A DNA stretch of 63,147 bases from Actinomycetota bacterium (GTDB lineage Bacteria; Actinomycetota; Actinomycetes; Streptosporangiales; Streptosporangiaceae). The number at the start of each line of letters is the position of its first letter. Positions within the stretch are counted from its first letter, which is position 1. The notes under the pieces were generated by a model. It made no database searches and was not told where the DNA came from. It saw nothing but the letters and a program-made list of their open reading frames with translations. Below, one piece after another: positions 18,873 to 29,488 of the stretch. Made by a program: the position numbers and the translations under genes. The stretch is from positions 1-63,147 of the forward strand of contig DAHVDE010000051.1 of NCBI GenBank assembly GCA_027313705.1. The letters are read 5' to 3'.

Positions 18873-20992
18873 CCCTGGAATTGCTGCTGCCACTGCTGAA
18901 ATTGAGTGTAACTGCTCGTGAATAGCGTCGTGTGCGCCTTGGACCGCACATTGGTGATGAAGTAGAGCCAGCCGCCGTGCGGTGGGCGCAGAGCCGCTTG
19001 AATTGCCTTGAGCCCTGGGCTGTCAATGGGCCCTGGCGGCAGCCCGGTGTGAAGGTAGGTGTTGTAAGGCGATGGGTAGCTTTCTTCTGCGGTAGTGATA
19101 GAAGTACCGTATTTATTCATGGCATAAAATACGGTGCTGTCGAACTGCAGCTTCATCCCCGCATTCAGCCGGTTGTCGATCAGCCTGGAGATCTTCCCGA
19201 AGTCGGACCCGTTGCCCTCGTACTGGACGAGGCTCGCGATGACGAGGACTTGCATCGGGGTCAGGTTCACCTTCCGCGCGTCCGCGACCAGGTTCGCTCC
19301 CGTACTAGATACCTGCTGATTGAACTCATTGACCATGGTCTGCAGGATATGCAGCGGCGTTTCCTTGGGAAGCAGGGCATAGGTGTCGGGGAAGAGGAAT
19401 CCCTCGGCCGTCTTTCCTGCCCACTTCGGCAGTCCTAGAGATGCCGGCGGGTGGTCAATAATCTGGGTGAATTGCTTAACGGGGATACCCGTCTTACTGG
19501 AAAGTAGCTGCGCGATCTGGGTAGCGCGCAGCCCTTCCACGACAGTGACCTGGTCCTTGACCCGATGCGCTGCACTAAGCAGGTAGCTCACCGCCAGGGC
19601 GGCGCTCATGTGATGGTGCAGCAGGTACACGCCTGGCTGCAGGTCGCTGGCCCCGGTGGCTGCGGCCGCCGCGCTGTCGAACGGCCGCACTTCCATGATG
19701 ACCCCGGCCTGGACCAGAGCCGGCCCGAGGTCGCTCAGCGCCGCGTTCTGCGGTACCACGAAGTCCACCTTGCCGGTGCCAGGACCGGTGTAGTCGCCGT
19801 ACCTCGCGGTGTGCCAGGCCTCGTACTTGCTGTAGCCGTACTCCCCGACCACGCCGACCACCAGCGCGACCGCCAGCACCGAAGCTAGTACCGCCACCCG
19901 GCCGCGCAACCGCCGCGACGACTTAGCCCGCTTGCCGCGGCCACGGAAGCCGCGCCCGCCCTCCTCGGCGAATTCGTCGTCATCTTCGTCGTCGAACTGC
20001 CTGGGCAGCAGGCCGCTGTCACCTTCGTCGCGCCAGTCCCCGTCCGGCTCCTCACCTTCCCAGTCGTCGCCCTCTTCGTCGGCATCCTGCCACGGCTCGT
20101 ATCCGCTCGCGCGGTCCTGGCCAGGGAGCGGACTTGACCGGCCGTACGCCCCGGCATCGGCCGGGGCAAACGAGCCGGTGTCCGGGCGGGCGAAGACCTC
20201 GCTGTCCGGCTCGTCGTAACCGCGATACGAGCCGGTATCGCGGGCGTCGAAGGAACCGGTGTCGAGCGGGCTGAACGATCCCGTGTCTTGGCCGAGCGGG
20301 TCGCGGTAGGTCCCGGCCGAACCATAACCATCCTGGGCGTAGCGGTCACGCCCATAGGATTCCTGGCCGTAGGTACTGTCCCAGCCGTTGCGCGCCTGGG
20401 ACGGGCTGGACGGACTGGACGGGCTGTCGCCGTCATCGAGTGCGTAATCGCCACGCTGGCCAGATGTAAGCTCGCGGTAACCTGAGCGGGCGTAAGAGCC
20501 ATTGCCTTGCTGGCTGCCGCCGTAGGGCGTCGTGCCGTGCTGGCTCCCGTTGTAAGGCGTCTGGATGGGCGGCGCCTGATAGTACGCGCCAGCGCCGCCG
20601 CCCGCCGGTCCGTACGCATCCTGTCCTGGCGCGGCATTGCCGTGGGTATGCGGATCTCGCTGATGGCGGCCAGCATTGCGCGAATCAGGGTCATACTGCT
20701 CCTGACCATACCGAGCCTGGCCATACCGATCTTGCGGGTACTGCCCTTGGCCGTACTGATCTTGGCTGTACTGACCCTGGCCGTACTGGTCTTGGCTGTA
20801 CTGACCCTGACCGTACTGACCCTGACCGTTTTGCTCTTGGCTGTATTGAGCGTGATCGTAGGACTGCGTGGCGCCTTGCCAGCCGTAGCCGTCCTGGTCG
20901 GCGCCGTAATGGCCGCCTTCAGACCGGTAATCAGGGTCAATTCCGAAGTCATCCGCGCCGTAGCCGCCTTCGGCTGGCCAGTTGCTGCTCAT
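18869..20992 (-). CDS. mltG: Endolytic murein transglycosylase MltG with long repetitive cytoplasmic region
   Basis: Membrane-anchored lytic transglycosylase thought to cut nascent glycan strands and so set their length. Residues 1-360 are low complexity and probably cytoplasmic: a pentapeptide repeat of the type (G/S)Q(G/D)QY at about 51-100, several DTGSF motifs at 236-275, then an acidic patch and a basic stop-transfer flank. One transmembrane helix spans about 365-383. The extracellular YceG/MltG domain follows, with ASLVQYEG (conserved Glu) and NTYLHTGLPPGPIDSPG. Family members usually have a far shorter N-terminus. At 707 aa it overlaps aroE and abuts ruvX, the conserved alaS-ruvX-mltG-aroE order. 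Confidence 0.94.
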   Translation of the reverse strand: MSSNWPAEGGYGADDFGIDPDYRSEGGHYGADQDGYGWQGATQSYDHAQYSQEQNGQGQYGQGQYSQDQYGQGQYSQDQYGQGQYPQDRYGQARYGQEQYDPDSRNAGRHQRDPHTHGNAAPGQDAYGPAGGGAGAYYQAPPIQTPYNGSQHGTTPYGGSQQGNGSYARSGYRELTSGQRGDYALDDGDSPSSPSSPSQARNGWDSTYGQESYGRDRYAQDGYGSAGTYRDPLGQDTGSFSPLDTGSFDARDTGSYRGYDEPDSEVFARPDTGSFAPADAGAYGRSSPLPGQDRASGYEPWQDADEEGDDWEGEEPDGDWRDEGDSGLLPRQFDDEDDDEFAEEGGRGFRGRGKRAKSSRRLRGRVAVLASVLAVALVVGVVGEYGYSKYEAWHTARYGDYTGPGTGKVDFVVPQNAALSDLGPALVQAGVIMEVRPFDSAAAAATGASDLQPGVYLLHHHMSAALAVSYLLSAAHRVKDQVTVVEGLRATQIAQLLSSKTGIPVKQFTQIIDHPPASLGLPKWAGKTAEGFLFPDTYALLPKETPLHILQTMVNEFNQQVSSTGANLVADARKVNLTPMQVLVIASLVQYEGNGSDFGKISRLIDNRLNAGMKLQFDSTVFYAMNKYGTSITTAEESYPSPYNTYLHTGLPPGPIDSPGLKAIQAALRPPHGGWLYFITNVRSKAHTTLFTSSYTQFQQWQQQFQG
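20693..20842 (-). repeat. 15-bp coding repeats in mltG (QY-rich pentapeptides)
   Basis: About ten tandem 15-bp units, often paired into 30-bp units, encode variants of QGQYG and SQDQY at residues 51-100 of MltG. The DNA copies are very alike at the centre, which suggests recent expansion and a length-variable tract. Confidence 0.8.
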
Positions 20993-21514
20993 TTAGTGGT
21001 CACCAGTTCCCGCGCCGACGAGTTCCCCGGCCGGAGTGCCGGTCAGCCGTTCAGAATCGAGCGCGCCTTGCAGGATCAGCGCCGCGGCCGCCTTGTCAAC
21101 CGTCGATCGCCGTTGCCTTGAGTCGCTACCAGCGGACCGTAGCGCAGAATGCGCGAGCGTGGTAGTAAAGCGCTCATCAACTAGCCTGACCTGCACCGGC
21201 GCGACCAGGCTGGCCAGGTCGGCGGCAAACGATCTGGCCAGTTCTGCCGCCTTGCCCGCCTTTCCTGACAGGCCAGTCGGCAGGCCGACCACCACCTCAA
21301 TGACGTCACGTTCGGCCGCCAGCCGCGCGATCTCGGCGAGGTCACCACCGCCACGCCTCACGGTGGCAAGTGGCGTCGCCAAGATTCCGCCTGGATCGCA
21401 GGCCGCGACACCGATCCGGACCGACCCGACATCGATGGCGAGTCTTATGCCTGACCTCAAGCCGTCATTCCTATGCGGTTTGATCTCGAAATAGCTACGA
21501 CCCGGCTGCGGCAT
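20993..21514 (-). CDS. ruvX: RuvX / YqgF-type Holliday junction resolvase-like RNase
   Basis: RNase H-fold protein. E. coli YqgF has been linked to 16S rRNA 5'-end processing; the Holliday-junction role is an older proposal. The 173-aa sequence has AIDVGSVRIGVAACDP with the first catalytic Asp, VVGLPTGLSGKAG, and LVDERFTTT with the second acidic residues. ATG at 21514 is used; a TTG before RSGIRLAIDVG is possible. It sits between alaS and mltG. Confidence 0.9.
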   Translation of the reverse strand: MPQPGRSYFEIKPHRNDGLRSGIRLAIDVGSVRIGVAACDPGGILATPLATVRRGGGDLAEIARLAAERDVIEVVVGLPTGLSGKAGKAAELARSFAADLASLVAPVQVRLVDERFTTTLAHSALRSAGSDSRQRRSTVDKAAAALILQGALDSERLTGTPAGELVGAGTGDH

Positions 21515-21518
21515 GGTC

Positions 21519-24275
21519 TCACGTTACGCTACCCGAGCGTTCCATGTCGGCAATAACCGCCTGAACCGCACCAAAGGACTCTCTGATCACCTGGTCAGCG
21601 CCGTCACCCAGCGTGGCACCGCCGCCCTGCGCGATGTCGTCACGGCCGCCACCCCGGCCGCCGAGCGCGGCGGTTGCCGTGGCGATAAGCCGTCCGGCCG
21701 CAAGGCCGCGAGCACGGGCCGCGTCGTTTACCGCGACCACGACGGAAGGACGATCGTTCGTCACCGCGACGGCGACCACGACGCCCGGCCTGCTTGGCGT
21801 GAACTGACCCCTGACATCAAGCGCGAGCTTGCGTACCCCATCAGCCGCGGTGCCGTCTGGCAACCGGTAGGCGACGTAGACGACCCCGCCGACGTCCGCG
21901 GCCCGGCCGGCCAAGTCCGCCGCGATGTTCGCGAGCTGCTTGGCTTGCACCCGCTGTAGCTCGCGCTCGGCGTCGCGCAGCTTGCTGACTATCCCGGTGA
22001 TCCGGTCGGCGAGCTCTGGCCGAGGCGTCCTGAGCTGCTCGCTGAGCTGACTGACGAGCAGGCTCTCCCGCGCCAGGTACCTGAACGCGTCCATGCCGAC
22101 GAGCGCCTCCACCCGGCGCACGCCAGAGCCGATCGAAGACTCACCCAAGATCTTGACCAGGCCGAGCTGGCCGGACCTGGCCACGTGGGTGCCGCCGCAC
22201 AGTTCGCGCGAGTACTCGCCCACCTCGACCACGCGAACCTCGTCGCCGTATTTCTCGCCGAACAGGGCGAGCGCGCCCATCGAACGCGCCTCGCTGATCG
22301 AGGTGTAGAACGCGCGGACATCAAGGTCGTTGATCAGCACCTCGTTGACCTCGTCCTCCACGTCGGCGAGCACCGGCGCGGGCACGGCGCCGACCGCGGT
22401 GAAGTCGAACCTGAACCGGCCGGGGGAGTTCTCTGAGCCCGCCTGCGCCGCCGTCTCGCCGAGCGCGCCGCGGAACGCGCGGTGCACCAGGTGGGTCGCG
22501 GTGTGCGAGCGCGAGATGGCGCGGCGCCGGTCCACGTCGATCTCGACAAACACTTGATCGCCGACCATGATCTCGCCAGAGGTGATACGGCAGCGGTGCA
22601 CGACCAGCCCGGCGACCGGCGCCTGCACGTCAAGCACCTGTACCGTCGCTCCAGCGTCCGCACCGCTGCCGGTCGCGCGCATGGTCCCCGCGTCGGCTAG
22701 CTGGCCGCCGCCCTCCGCATAGCAGGGCGTACGGTCGAGCACCACGTCGACCTGCATGCCGCTGCCCGCGCTCGGCACGGCGACGCCTCCGGACAGCAGG
22801 CCGATCACGGTCGCTTCCGCCGCGATCTCGTCGTAGCCAAGGAAGACTACCCGGCCGGATTTCTCCAGCAGCTGCGCGTAGGCCGAGATGTCAGCGTTTC
22901 CGGTTTTCTTCGCCGCCGCGTCGTCCTTGGCGCGCTGCCGCTGCTCCGCCATCAGCCGCCTGAACTCGGTCTCGTCGACCTGGAGTCCCTGCTCGGCCGC
23001 CATCTCAAGGGTCAGGTCGATCGGGAACCCGTAAGTGTCATGAAGCTGGAACGCCTGAGCACCGCTGATCGAGCGGCCGCCGCCGCGCTCGATCTCTGAT
23101 GCCGCCGCCTCGAACATCGCGGTGCCGGTGCGCAGCGTGCCAGCGAACGCGCTCTCTTCCGCGTCGAGCACGGTGTGGATGTTCGGCGCGTCCCTGATCA
23201 GATCGGGGTATGAACCGCCGAGCGTGCCGATCGCGACCGCAGCCAGTTCGTGCAGGTAGCGCTCGTTCTGGCCGCCGCGGTAACCGCCATCACCGCCACG
23301 CTGACTGCCCGCGAGCAGTCGCAGGTTCCTGACGCTGCGCCGCACGATCCGCCGCAGCACATAGCCGCGCCCCTCGTTGGACGGGATCACGCCGTCGGCG
23401 ACTAGCATGACGGCTGCGTTCACATGGTCGCCTACTACCCGCAGCGCGACGTCCGTGCGCCGGTCTCTGCCGTACTTCTGGCCGGTGAGGCCGGCCGCCT
23501 TGTCGAGTACCTTCCAGGTCGTGTCGACCTCATAGATGTTGTCCACGCCCTGAAGCACGATCGCCATCCGCTCCAGACCCATGCCGGTGTCGATGTTCCG
23601 CGAGGGCAACTGGCCTTGGGTGTCGAAGTCCACCTTGCTCCGGACGGCACTGAGCTGGTACTGCATGAAGACGAGGTTCCAGACCTCGAGGTAGCGATCC
23701 TCGTCGACCTCTGGTCCGCCATCGCGGCCGTACTCAGGACCGCGGTCATAATAGATCTCCGAGCACGGGCCGCCAGGACCTGGCACGCCCATGTGCCAGT
23801 AGTTGTCAGCCAGGCCGCGGCGCTGGATCCGGTCGGGTGACACCCCGACCTGGTCACGCCAGATCGAGTAAGCCTCCTCGTCCTCGGCATAGACCGTCGC
23901 CCAGAGCCTGCTTTCAGGGAAGCCGAAACCTCCGTCAGACTCCGCTCTGGTCAGCAACTCCCAGGCCAGCGGTATCGCCTGCTCCTTGAAGTAGTCGCCG
24001 AAGGAGAAATTGCCGAGCATGTTGAAGAACGTGGCGTGCCGCGTGGTCTTGCCGACCTCGTCGATGTCCGGCGTCCTGAGGCACTTTTGCATCGACGTCG
24101 CACGGCGGTAAGTGGGCTTGCGCTGGCCGAGGAAGTAAGGCTTGAAAGGCACCATGCCGGCATTGACCAAGAGCAGAGTCGGATCCTCAGCGACCAGGCT
24201 GGCCGAAGGCACCACCGCGTGCCCGCGCTGCGAAAAGTACTCAAGGAAACGGCGGGCGATCTCTGCCGACTCCAT
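21519..24275 (-). CDS. alaS: Alanine--tRNA ligase
   Basis: Charges tRNA-Ala and edits Ser and Gly mistakes. The 918-aa enzyme carries the class II catalytic domain ([30 protein letters not shown]), the editing domain [11 protein letters not shown] with zinc ligands completed by [12 protein letters not shown], and the C-terminal [15 protein letters not shown] of the C-Ala domain. Its ATG overlaps the stop of the preceding small gene by one base (TGATG), so it is translationally coupled. Confidence 0.97.
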   Translation of the reverse strand: MESAEIARRFLEYFSQRGHAVVPSASLVAEDPTLLLVNAGMVPFKPYFLGQRKPTYRRATSMQKCLRTPDIDEVGKTTRHATFFNMLGNFSFGDYFKEQAIPLAWELLTRAESDGGFGFPESRLWATVYAEDEEAYSIWRDQVGVSPDRIQRRGLADNYWHMGVPGPGGPCSEIYYDRGPEYGRDGGPEVDEDRYLEVWNLVFMQYQLSAVRSKVDFDTQGQLPSRNIDTGMGLERMAIVLQGVDNIYEVDTTWKVLDKAAGLTGQKYGRDRRTDVALRVVGDHVNAAVMLVADGVIPSNEGRGYVLRRIVRRSVRNLRLLAGSQRGGDGGYRGGQNERYLHELAAVAIGTLGGSYPDLIRDAPNIHTVLDAEESAFAGTLRTGTAMFEAAASEIERGGGRSISGAQAFQLHDTYGFPIDLTLEMAAEQGLQVDETEFRRLMAEQRQRAKDDAAAKKTGNADISAYAQLLEKSGRVVFLGYDEIAAEATVIGLLSGGVAVPSAGSGMQVDVVLDRTPCYAEGGGQLADAGTMRATGSGADAGATVQVLDVQAPVAGLVVHRCRITSGEIMVGDQVFVEIDVDRRRAISRSHTATHLVHRAFRGALGETAAQAGSENSPGRFRFDFTAVGAVPAPVLADVEDEVNEVLINDLDVRAFYTSISEARSMGALALFGEKYGDEVRVVEVGEYSRELCGGTHVARSGQLGLVKILGESSIGSGVRRVEALVGMDAFRYLARESLLVSQLSEQLRTPRPELADRITGIVSKLRDAERELQRVQAKQLANIAADLAGRAADVGGVVYVAYRLPDGTAADGVRKLALDVRGQFTPSRPGVVVAVAVTNDRPSVVVAVNDAARARGLAAGRLIATATAALGGRGGGRDDIAQGGGATLGDGADQVIRESFGAVQAVIADMERSGSVT

Positions 24276-24769
24276 CAGCGGCCATCCTTAGTCTCAGGTG
24301 TCTCTTCGTGACAGGCTCCGAGCGCTCCGGCCGACCGGGCAGGCATCACCAGCCGTCCGCCAGCCCGCGGCTGCTGATCCCGGCGGGTCTGGTGGCTCTG
24401 ACCTACGAGGGTAGAGCCTGATCCGGTGTGCTGCCGATTCAAATTCCGCTCGTGGGCTTGCAGGTACTCGGCCATTCCGGTCCGCACTTCGGTCATGAAG
24501 GTCCCGGCCTGGACTCCGGCGGTCCGGCTGGCCTGCATGAAAGCCCGCGCCTGCCGGGCAGTCCAGATTGCCGTGCTCAGCGTCGCCGCGGCCGAAGATC
24601 GCGTGCTCGGACTGGCGGCGGCGCGGTCGCCTGCGCTCTGCCTGACCGGTGGCACGGCCGGCCTGACCGTTCGCAGCTGGCCGGTAAGTGACTTGGCGGC
24701 ACGGTCGAGCCTGCGGTAGCCGACGACGCCGAGTGCCACGCCCGCCGTGAGCCAGATGGCCCTGCGCAT
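24275..24769 (-). CDS. Small conserved actinobacterial protein (DUF6167-like)
   Basis: A 164-aa protein of unknown function. It starts [18 protein letters not shown], a single short hydrophobic segment, then a basic [10 protein letters not shown] stretch, a polar middle and a disordered C-terminus. The position just before alaS and the N-terminal pattern match the small DUF6167 proteins I remember at this locus in Streptomyces; the match is by memory, and the tail is longer here. It is coupled on both sides by TGATG stop-start overlaps. Confidence 0.65.
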   Translation of the reverse strand: MRRAIWLTAGVALGVVGYRRLDRAAKSLTGQLRTVRPAVPPVRQSAGDRAAASPSTRSSAAATLSTAIWTARQARAFMQASRTAGVQAGTFMTEVRTGMAEYLQAHERNLNRQHTGSGSTLVGQSHQTRRDQQPRAGGRLVMPARSAGALGACHEETPETKDGR

Positions 24770-25200
24770 CAGGACCTGACCCGCTTGCGGCCGGAAATCT
24801 CCCTGCGCCGCCCGGCCTGGCCGGTCCGGCGGACGGCCAGCGCACGCTTGACCCCGTAGCTGGCCGCGGCCAGCCGCAGCACCGGCGCGCCGAAACCGTC
24901 CGCGACCAGCTTCGCCGTGCCCGCTACCGCTGTGACCTGCTCAGCCAGGTCAGCCATGCTGGCGCTGACCGCTTCGACGCTCTCGCTGAGCACCTGCGTC
25001 CTTGCCAGTTGCTCATTGGCTCGGTCAACGGCCGCTTGCGCCCGGCTGAGCAGCGCGTCAGACGCATCCTGATAGCCGGTCAGCACGGTGCTCGCCCGGC
25101 CGATCAGCCCGGCCAGCTTGACGAGCACGTACACGGCGGCAATCACCCCGATAGCGAAGAATACGGCGGCGATCAGCGCCGCTAGCTGCCCGGCATCCAT
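24769..25200 (-). CDS. DUF948 family membrane-associated protein
   Basis: A 143-aa protein with an N-terminal membrane segment (LIAAVFFAIGVIAAVYVLVKL, about residues 8-28) followed by a long helical, probably coiled-coil region (about 40-100) and a basic tail. This is the layout of DUF948 proteins, known at this locus upstream of alaS in actinobacteria. Function unknown. It is coupled to the next gene by a TGATG overlap. The rpsD gene that I recall between rarA and DUF948 in Streptomyces is not here. Confidence 0.75.
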   Translation of the reverse strand: MDAGQLAALIAAVFFAIGVIAAVYVLVKLAGLIGRASTVLTGYQDASDALLSRAQAAVDRANEQLARTQVLSESVEAVSASMADLAEQVTAVAGTAKLVADGFGAPVLRLAAASYGVKRALAVRRTGQAGRRREISGRKRVRS

Positions 25201-25244
25201 CGGCCACAGCCCTCCCTGTACCCGTCGCTCTGCTGCGCCTGACC

Positions 25245-26678
25245 CTACCGCTTGGCCGGCGAACCTGGCTGCTCCCCTTGGCCTGCCTCCGCTCCTGAAC
25301 CCGGTTGCCCTTCTTCACTGCCAGGCCCTGGCAGCATCGCCCTGATTCGCTCGGCCCGGTCGGCGTACCTGGCCTCGGCGCCATGCCGCGTCGGCTGGTA
25401 GTAGCGACGGCCGGCGGCGGCCTGGGGCGCGTACGCCTGGCGGACGATCCCCTCTGGGTAATCGTGCGGATACAGGTAGCCTGCTCCGTGCCCGAGCCTG
25501 CCCGCATCTCGGTAGCTGGCGTCCCGCAGGTGCGCGGGCACCGGACCCGTCCGGCCCGACCTGACGTCGTCGACGGCCGCGCCGATCGCCGTCACCACCG
25601 AGGTTGACTTGGGCGCGAGCGCCAGGTGGATCACCGCCTGCGCCAGGTTGATCCTTGCCTCGGGCAGGCCGACGAACTCGACCGCCTGGGCCGCCGCGAT
25701 CGCCAGGGGAAGCGCCGTCGGGTCGGCCATGCCGACGTCCTCGCTCGCGTGCACGATAATCCGCCTGGCGATGAACCTGGGATCTTCTCCGGCCTCGATC
25801 ATCAAGGCCAGGTAGTGCAGCGCCGCGTCCACGTCGCTGCCCCTGATGGCCTTGATGAAAGCGCTGATCACGTCGTAGTGCTGGTCACCGGCCCGGTCAT
25901 AGCGCACGGCCGCGCGGTCGACCGCGCGCTCGAGCACGCCCGCGTCGATCACCCCGCCGGCCGGCAACCCGAGCGCCGCCGCCTCCAGATAGGTCAGCGC
26001 GCGCCTCGCGTCGCCGCCGGCCAGCCTTAGCAACTGCTCCTGCGCGTCCTCCGCCAAGGTCACGGCGCCGCCAAGGCCGCGCTCGTCCGAGATGGCCGTC
26101 GCGATCACGATCCGCAGCGCGGAGTCGCTCAGCGGCTGGAGCGCCAGCAGCAGCGACCGCGACATCAGCGGCGCGACCACGGAAAACGAGGGGTTCTCTG
26201 TGGTCGCGCCGATGAAGGACACCCACCGGTTTTCGACGGCAGGCAACAGCGCATCCTGCTGCCCCTTGTTGAACCTGTGCACTTCGTCGATGAACAGCAG
26301 GGTCTGCTGGCCGGTGTGGCCAAGCTCGGCGCGTGCTGTCTCGACGGCCGCCCTGACCTGCGCGACGCCGGCCGAGACAGCCGAGATCTCCACGAACCTG
26401 CGCCTGGTGACCCGGCTAAGCACATAAGCGAGCGTGGTCTTTCCCGTGCCTGGCGGACCCCAGAGGAGCACTGACATGGGCGCATCGTGCTCGGCCAGCT
26501 TGCGCAGCGGCGACCCTGGCGCGGTGAGCTTGGGCTGGCCCACTACCTCGTCAAGATTACGTGGCCGCATCCTGACCGCGAGCGGCGCAATCGCGGACGT
26601 GGCCTCGTCGGCGGCGTCGTCAAAGAGACTCGCGCCCTGGAGAGCCCGCTGCCTGCCCCGGTCGCCCGCACTGGCCAT
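25245..26678 (-). CDS. rarA: Replication-associated recombination protein A (RarA/MgsA)
   Basis: Clamp-loader-like AAA+ ATPase acting at stalled forks. Over 477 aa: [14 protein letters not shown]-type N-terminus, Walker [15 protein letters not shown], Walker [19 protein letters not shown], sensor 1 [11 protein letters not shown], then the family-specific C-terminal domain with [17 protein letters not shown] and YPHDYPEG. The C-terminal 30 residues are Gly/Gln/Pro-rich. It lies 9 bp downstream of aspS, so it is likely co-transcribed. Confidence 0.94.
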   Translation of the reverse strand: MASAGDRGRQRALQGASLFDDAADEATSAIAPLAVRMRPRNLDEVVGQPKLTAPGSPLRKLAEHDAPMSVLLWGPPGTGKTTLAYVLSRVTRRRFVEISAVSAGVAQVRAAVETARAELGHTGQQTLLFIDEVHRFNKGQQDALLPAVENRWVSFIGATTENPSFSVVAPLMSRSLLLALQPLSDSALRIVIATAISDERGLGGAVTLAEDAQEQLLRLAGGDARRALTYLEAAALGLPAGGVIDAGVLERAVDRAAVRYDRAGDQHYDVISAFIKAIRGSDVDAALHYLALMIEAGEDPRFIARRIIVHASEDVGMADPTALPLAIAAAQAVEFVGLPEARINLAQAVIHLALAPKSTSVVTAIGAAVDDVRSGRTGPVPAHLRDASYRDAGRLGHGAGYLYPHDYPEGIVRQAYAPQAAAGRRYYQPTRHGAEARYADRAERIRAMLPGPGSEEGQPGSGAEAGQGEQPGSPAKR

Positions 26679-26687
26679 CGGGCCGGC

Positions 26688-28487
26688 TCACCCGCCGGCG
26701 GGCTGGCCGCCCGGAGCTTGCTGGCGGCCAGGAGCCTGCTGACCGGTAGCCTGCTGGCCGGCCAGGCCATCAATGCCCGCCTCCTTGCGCTGCTGCGGCG
26801 TGATCGGGGTCGGTGCCCCGGTCAGCGGGTCATTTCCTGACGCTGCCTTCGGGAAGGCGATGACATCCCTGATCGAGTCCCGGCCAGTCAGCAGCATCAG
26901 CAGACGATCCCAGCCGAAGGCGATGCCGCCGTGCGGCGGCGGGCCGAAGCGCAGCGCGTCGAGCAGGAACCCGAATTGCGACTGTGCCTCTTCCCTCGTC
27001 AGGCCGATGACGTCGAAGACCTGCTGCTGCATGGCCGGACGGTGGATCCTGATCGAGCCGCCGCCGATCTCGGTGCCGTTGCAGACGATGTCGTAAGCGT
27101 CGGCCAGGGCACCGCCGGGCTCGGTGGCGAACTTATCCGCCCATTCGGGCAGCGGTGAAGTGAAGGGATGGTGCACGGCGCTCCAGCCACCCGCACCGTC
27201 TTCTTCGAACATCGGCGCGTCCACGACCCAGGTGAAGGCCCACGCGTCCGGATCGATCAGCCCGCACCGCGCACCGATCTCCAGCCTGGCCGCGCCGAGC
27301 AGCGCGCGTGCCGTGCCCGTAGCGCCGGCCGCGAAGAAAACGCAGTCACCTGGCGCCGCGCCGGCCGCGGCAGGCAGGTTCGAACGTTCTTCGCCAGAAA
27401 GATGCTTGACCACCGGGCCGGCCTCGGTGAGGGCACCATCCGGCCCGATCAGCACGTAAGCCAGGCCCCTGGCACCTCGTGCCCTGGCCCAGTCCTGCCA
27501 GCCATCAAGCTCCTTGCGCGACTGCGCCGCGCCGCCCGGCATCACCACCGCGCCGACGTGCTCGGCCTGGAACACGCGAAAGCTGGTAGCGGAGAAGTAC
27601 TCGGTCAGGTCCGCAAGCTCGCAGCCGAATCGAAGGTCGGGCTTGTCCGATCCGTACCTGGCCATCGCGTCGGCGTACGACATGTGCGGAATCGGGCAGG
27701 CCACCTCGTAGCCTGCGATCTCCCGCCAGAGCCGCTGCAGGAGGTTCTCGGCGACTTCGATGATGTCGGCGCGGGTGACGAAGGACATCTCGATGTCGAT
27801 CTGGGTGAACTCAGGCTGCCGGTCGGCTCTGAAGTCCTCGTCGCGGAAGCAGCGGACGAGCTGGTAGTACCGCTCGAGGCCGGAGATCATCAGCAGTTGC
27901 TTGAACAACTGAGGCGACTGCGGCAGCGCATACCAGCTACCTGGACGCAGCCTGACCGGCACCAGGAAGTCGCGTGCGCCTTCCGGTGTCGACCTGGTCA
28001 GGAACGGCGTCTCCACGTTGACGAAGCCGCGGCTGTTCATCACGTCACTGACCAGGTACGCGGCCTTGGACCTGGCCTTAAGCGCATCGGCAAGCTCGGC
28101 TCGCCTGATGTCCAGGTAGCGGTAGCGCAGCCGCACTTCCTCGTTGAGCTCGCCATGTCCGTCAAGCGGGAAGGGCAGCGGATCGCACTCGGCGAGCACC
28201 TCGACGGCGCCGGCCGCGACCTCGATCTCCCCAGTGGGCAGCTCGGGGTTCTCGTTGCCTGCCGGGCGGCACCTGACCTCGCCGGTGACGAGCACGCAGA
28301 ACTCGGCTCTGAGCTCGTGGGCGACGTCTTCCTCGCGCAGCACGACCTGGACGACGCCGCTGGCATCGCGCAGGTCAATGAACACGACACCGCCGTGATC
28401 GCGCCGGCGCGCCACCCAGCCGGCCAGCGTGACCGGTTCTCCAGCCTGCGCGGCGCGCAGCGCGCCCGCCTCGTGCGTGCGGATCAT
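26688..28487 (-). CDS. aspS: Aspartate--tRNA(Asp/Asn) ligase
   Basis: Class II synthetase of the bacterial type: OB-fold anticodon domain (1-110), catalytic domain with the GAD insertion, and motif 3 [12 protein letters not shown]. Length 599 aa. The anticodon-domain signature RRRDHGG places His at residue 31, which in studied enzymes marks the non-discriminating type that also makes Asp-tRNA(Asn) for the GatCAB amidotransferase; this inference rests on one position. The C-terminal 30 residues are a Gln/Gly/Pro-rich tail. The frequent neighbour hisS is absent. Confidence 0.95.
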   Translation of the reverse strand: MIRTHEAGALRAAQAGEPVTLAGWVARRRDHGGVVFIDLRDASGVVQVVLREEDVAHELRAEFCVLVTGEVRCRPAGNENPELPTGEIEVAAGAVEVLAECDPLPFPLDGHGELNEEVRLRYRYLDIRRAELADALKARSKAAYLVSDVMNSRGFVNVETPFLTRSTPEGARDFLVPVRLRPGSWYALPQSPQLFKQLLMISGLERYYQLVRCFRDEDFRADRQPEFTQIDIEMSFVTRADIIEVAENLLQRLWREIAGYEVACPIPHMSYADAMARYGSDKPDLRFGCELADLTEYFSATSFRVFQAEHVGAVVMPGGAAQSRKELDGWQDWARARGARGLAYVLIGPDGALTEAGPVVKHLSGEERSNLPAAAGAAPGDCVFFAAGATGTARALLGAARLEIGARCGLIDPDAWAFTWVVDAPMFEEDGAGGWSAVHHPFTSPLPEWADKFATEPGGALADAYDIVCNGTEIGGGSIRIHRPAMQQQVFDVIGLTREEAQSQFGFLLDALRFGPPPHGGIAFGWDRLLMLLTGRDSIRDVIAFPKAASGNDPLTGAPTPITPQQRKEAGIDGLAGQQATGQQAPGRQQAPGGQPAGG

Positions 28488-28521
28488 CGCACTTTCGCCC
28501 TTCTCGTCGTGATAATGCGCC

Positions 28522-29217
28522 TCAGAGCCCTCTGGCCGGTCCTGGCGCCGGCGCCAGGTCCTTGAGGAAGTGGTTCGTCGCCCGTTCTGTGCCTATCGTG
28601 GTCTGCGGTCCGTGACCCGGCAGGACAACGGTGCTGTCTGGCAGGGGCAGGCAAACCCTTGACAGGCTATCGAGAATCGTCTTGTAGTCGCCGCCCGGCA
28701 AGTCGGTTCGCCCGATCGAGCCGGCGAACAGCAGGTCACCGGTGAACAGGGTGGCTTGGCCGGCCGGCAGCCTGAACGTCACCGAGCCGCGGGTATGCCC
28801 GGGCGCGTGATCGACGACCAGGCTGACTCCGGCGAGTTCGATGGTCATCCCGTCGGCAAGCTCGAGCACGTCGGCGGGCTCGGCGAAGGTGACGCCGCGG
28901 AACAGCTGCTGGCCAGGGATACCTGAGATGCCAAGGCCGGGGTCGGCGAGCAGCGCCCGGTCGGCGGGGTGAATGTAGGCGGGGATGCCGACCGAGTCGC
29001 ACAGCGGCGCGATCGACCAGATGTGGTCCACGTGCCCGTGGGTCGCCAGGGCCGCGACGGGGTGCAGGCGGTGCCTGGCGACTATGTCCTCGATACCAGG
29101 CGCGGCATCCTGGCCTGGATCTATGATCAGGCATTCGGAGCCAGGTCCTGGCGCTACCACATAACAGTTGGCGGCGAACGAGCCGGCGGGGAATCCTTCG
29201 ATCAGCACGGGCTTCAT
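28522..29217 (-). CDS. MBL-fold metallo-hydrolase (glyoxalase II-like)
   Basis: A 231-aa beta-lactamase-fold hydrolase. Metal-site motifs: THGHVDH (HxHxDH), [11 protein letters not shown] and [13 protein letters not shown], ending near [11 protein letters not shown]. Proteins of this size and position, between relA and the hisS/aspS region, are widely kept in actinobacteria and are often annotated as hydroxyacylglutathione hydrolase-like, but the natural thiol substrate is unknown. ATG 29217 starts the conserved part; the frame is open to 29310. Confidence 0.88.
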   Translation of the reverse strand: MKPVLIEGFPAGSFAANCYVVAPGPGSECLIIDPGQDAAPGIEDIVARHRLHPVAALATHGHVDHIWSIAPLCDSVGIPAYIHPADRALLADPGLGISGIPGQQLFRGVTFAEPADVLELADGMTIELAGVSLVVDHAPGHTRGSVTFRLPAGQATLFTGDLLFAGSIGRTDLPGGDYKTILDSLSRVCLPLPDSTVVLPGHGPQTTIGTERATNHFLKDLAPAPGPARGL

Positions 29218-29488
29218 CCCTGGGATCAGCGAGTCGGGTCGGGGCGGCAAGCGGCCTTCGATCAGGCTACCTACCGGCGCGGTGCAGGCTCGCGTCAAGG
29301 CCGCCGCCAAGGCACCGCAAGCCTGCCGAAGGCACCCGATTGTCCCCGGCAGTTACAGGACGGCTGCGGTTGGTGCGTCGAACCGATAACAGCGGTCGTA
29401 TGCACTTGCTTAGCGCGGATATCATGCGCGAAGTTTTGGAGAAGCACCACTACCGGTCTATAGCGGTTCTGACGGGAGGGCAGGACGG

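Noticed and set aside
27168-28565. Plus-strand open frame of 465 codons over aspS
   Set aside because: Antisense shadow of a well-conserved synthetase.
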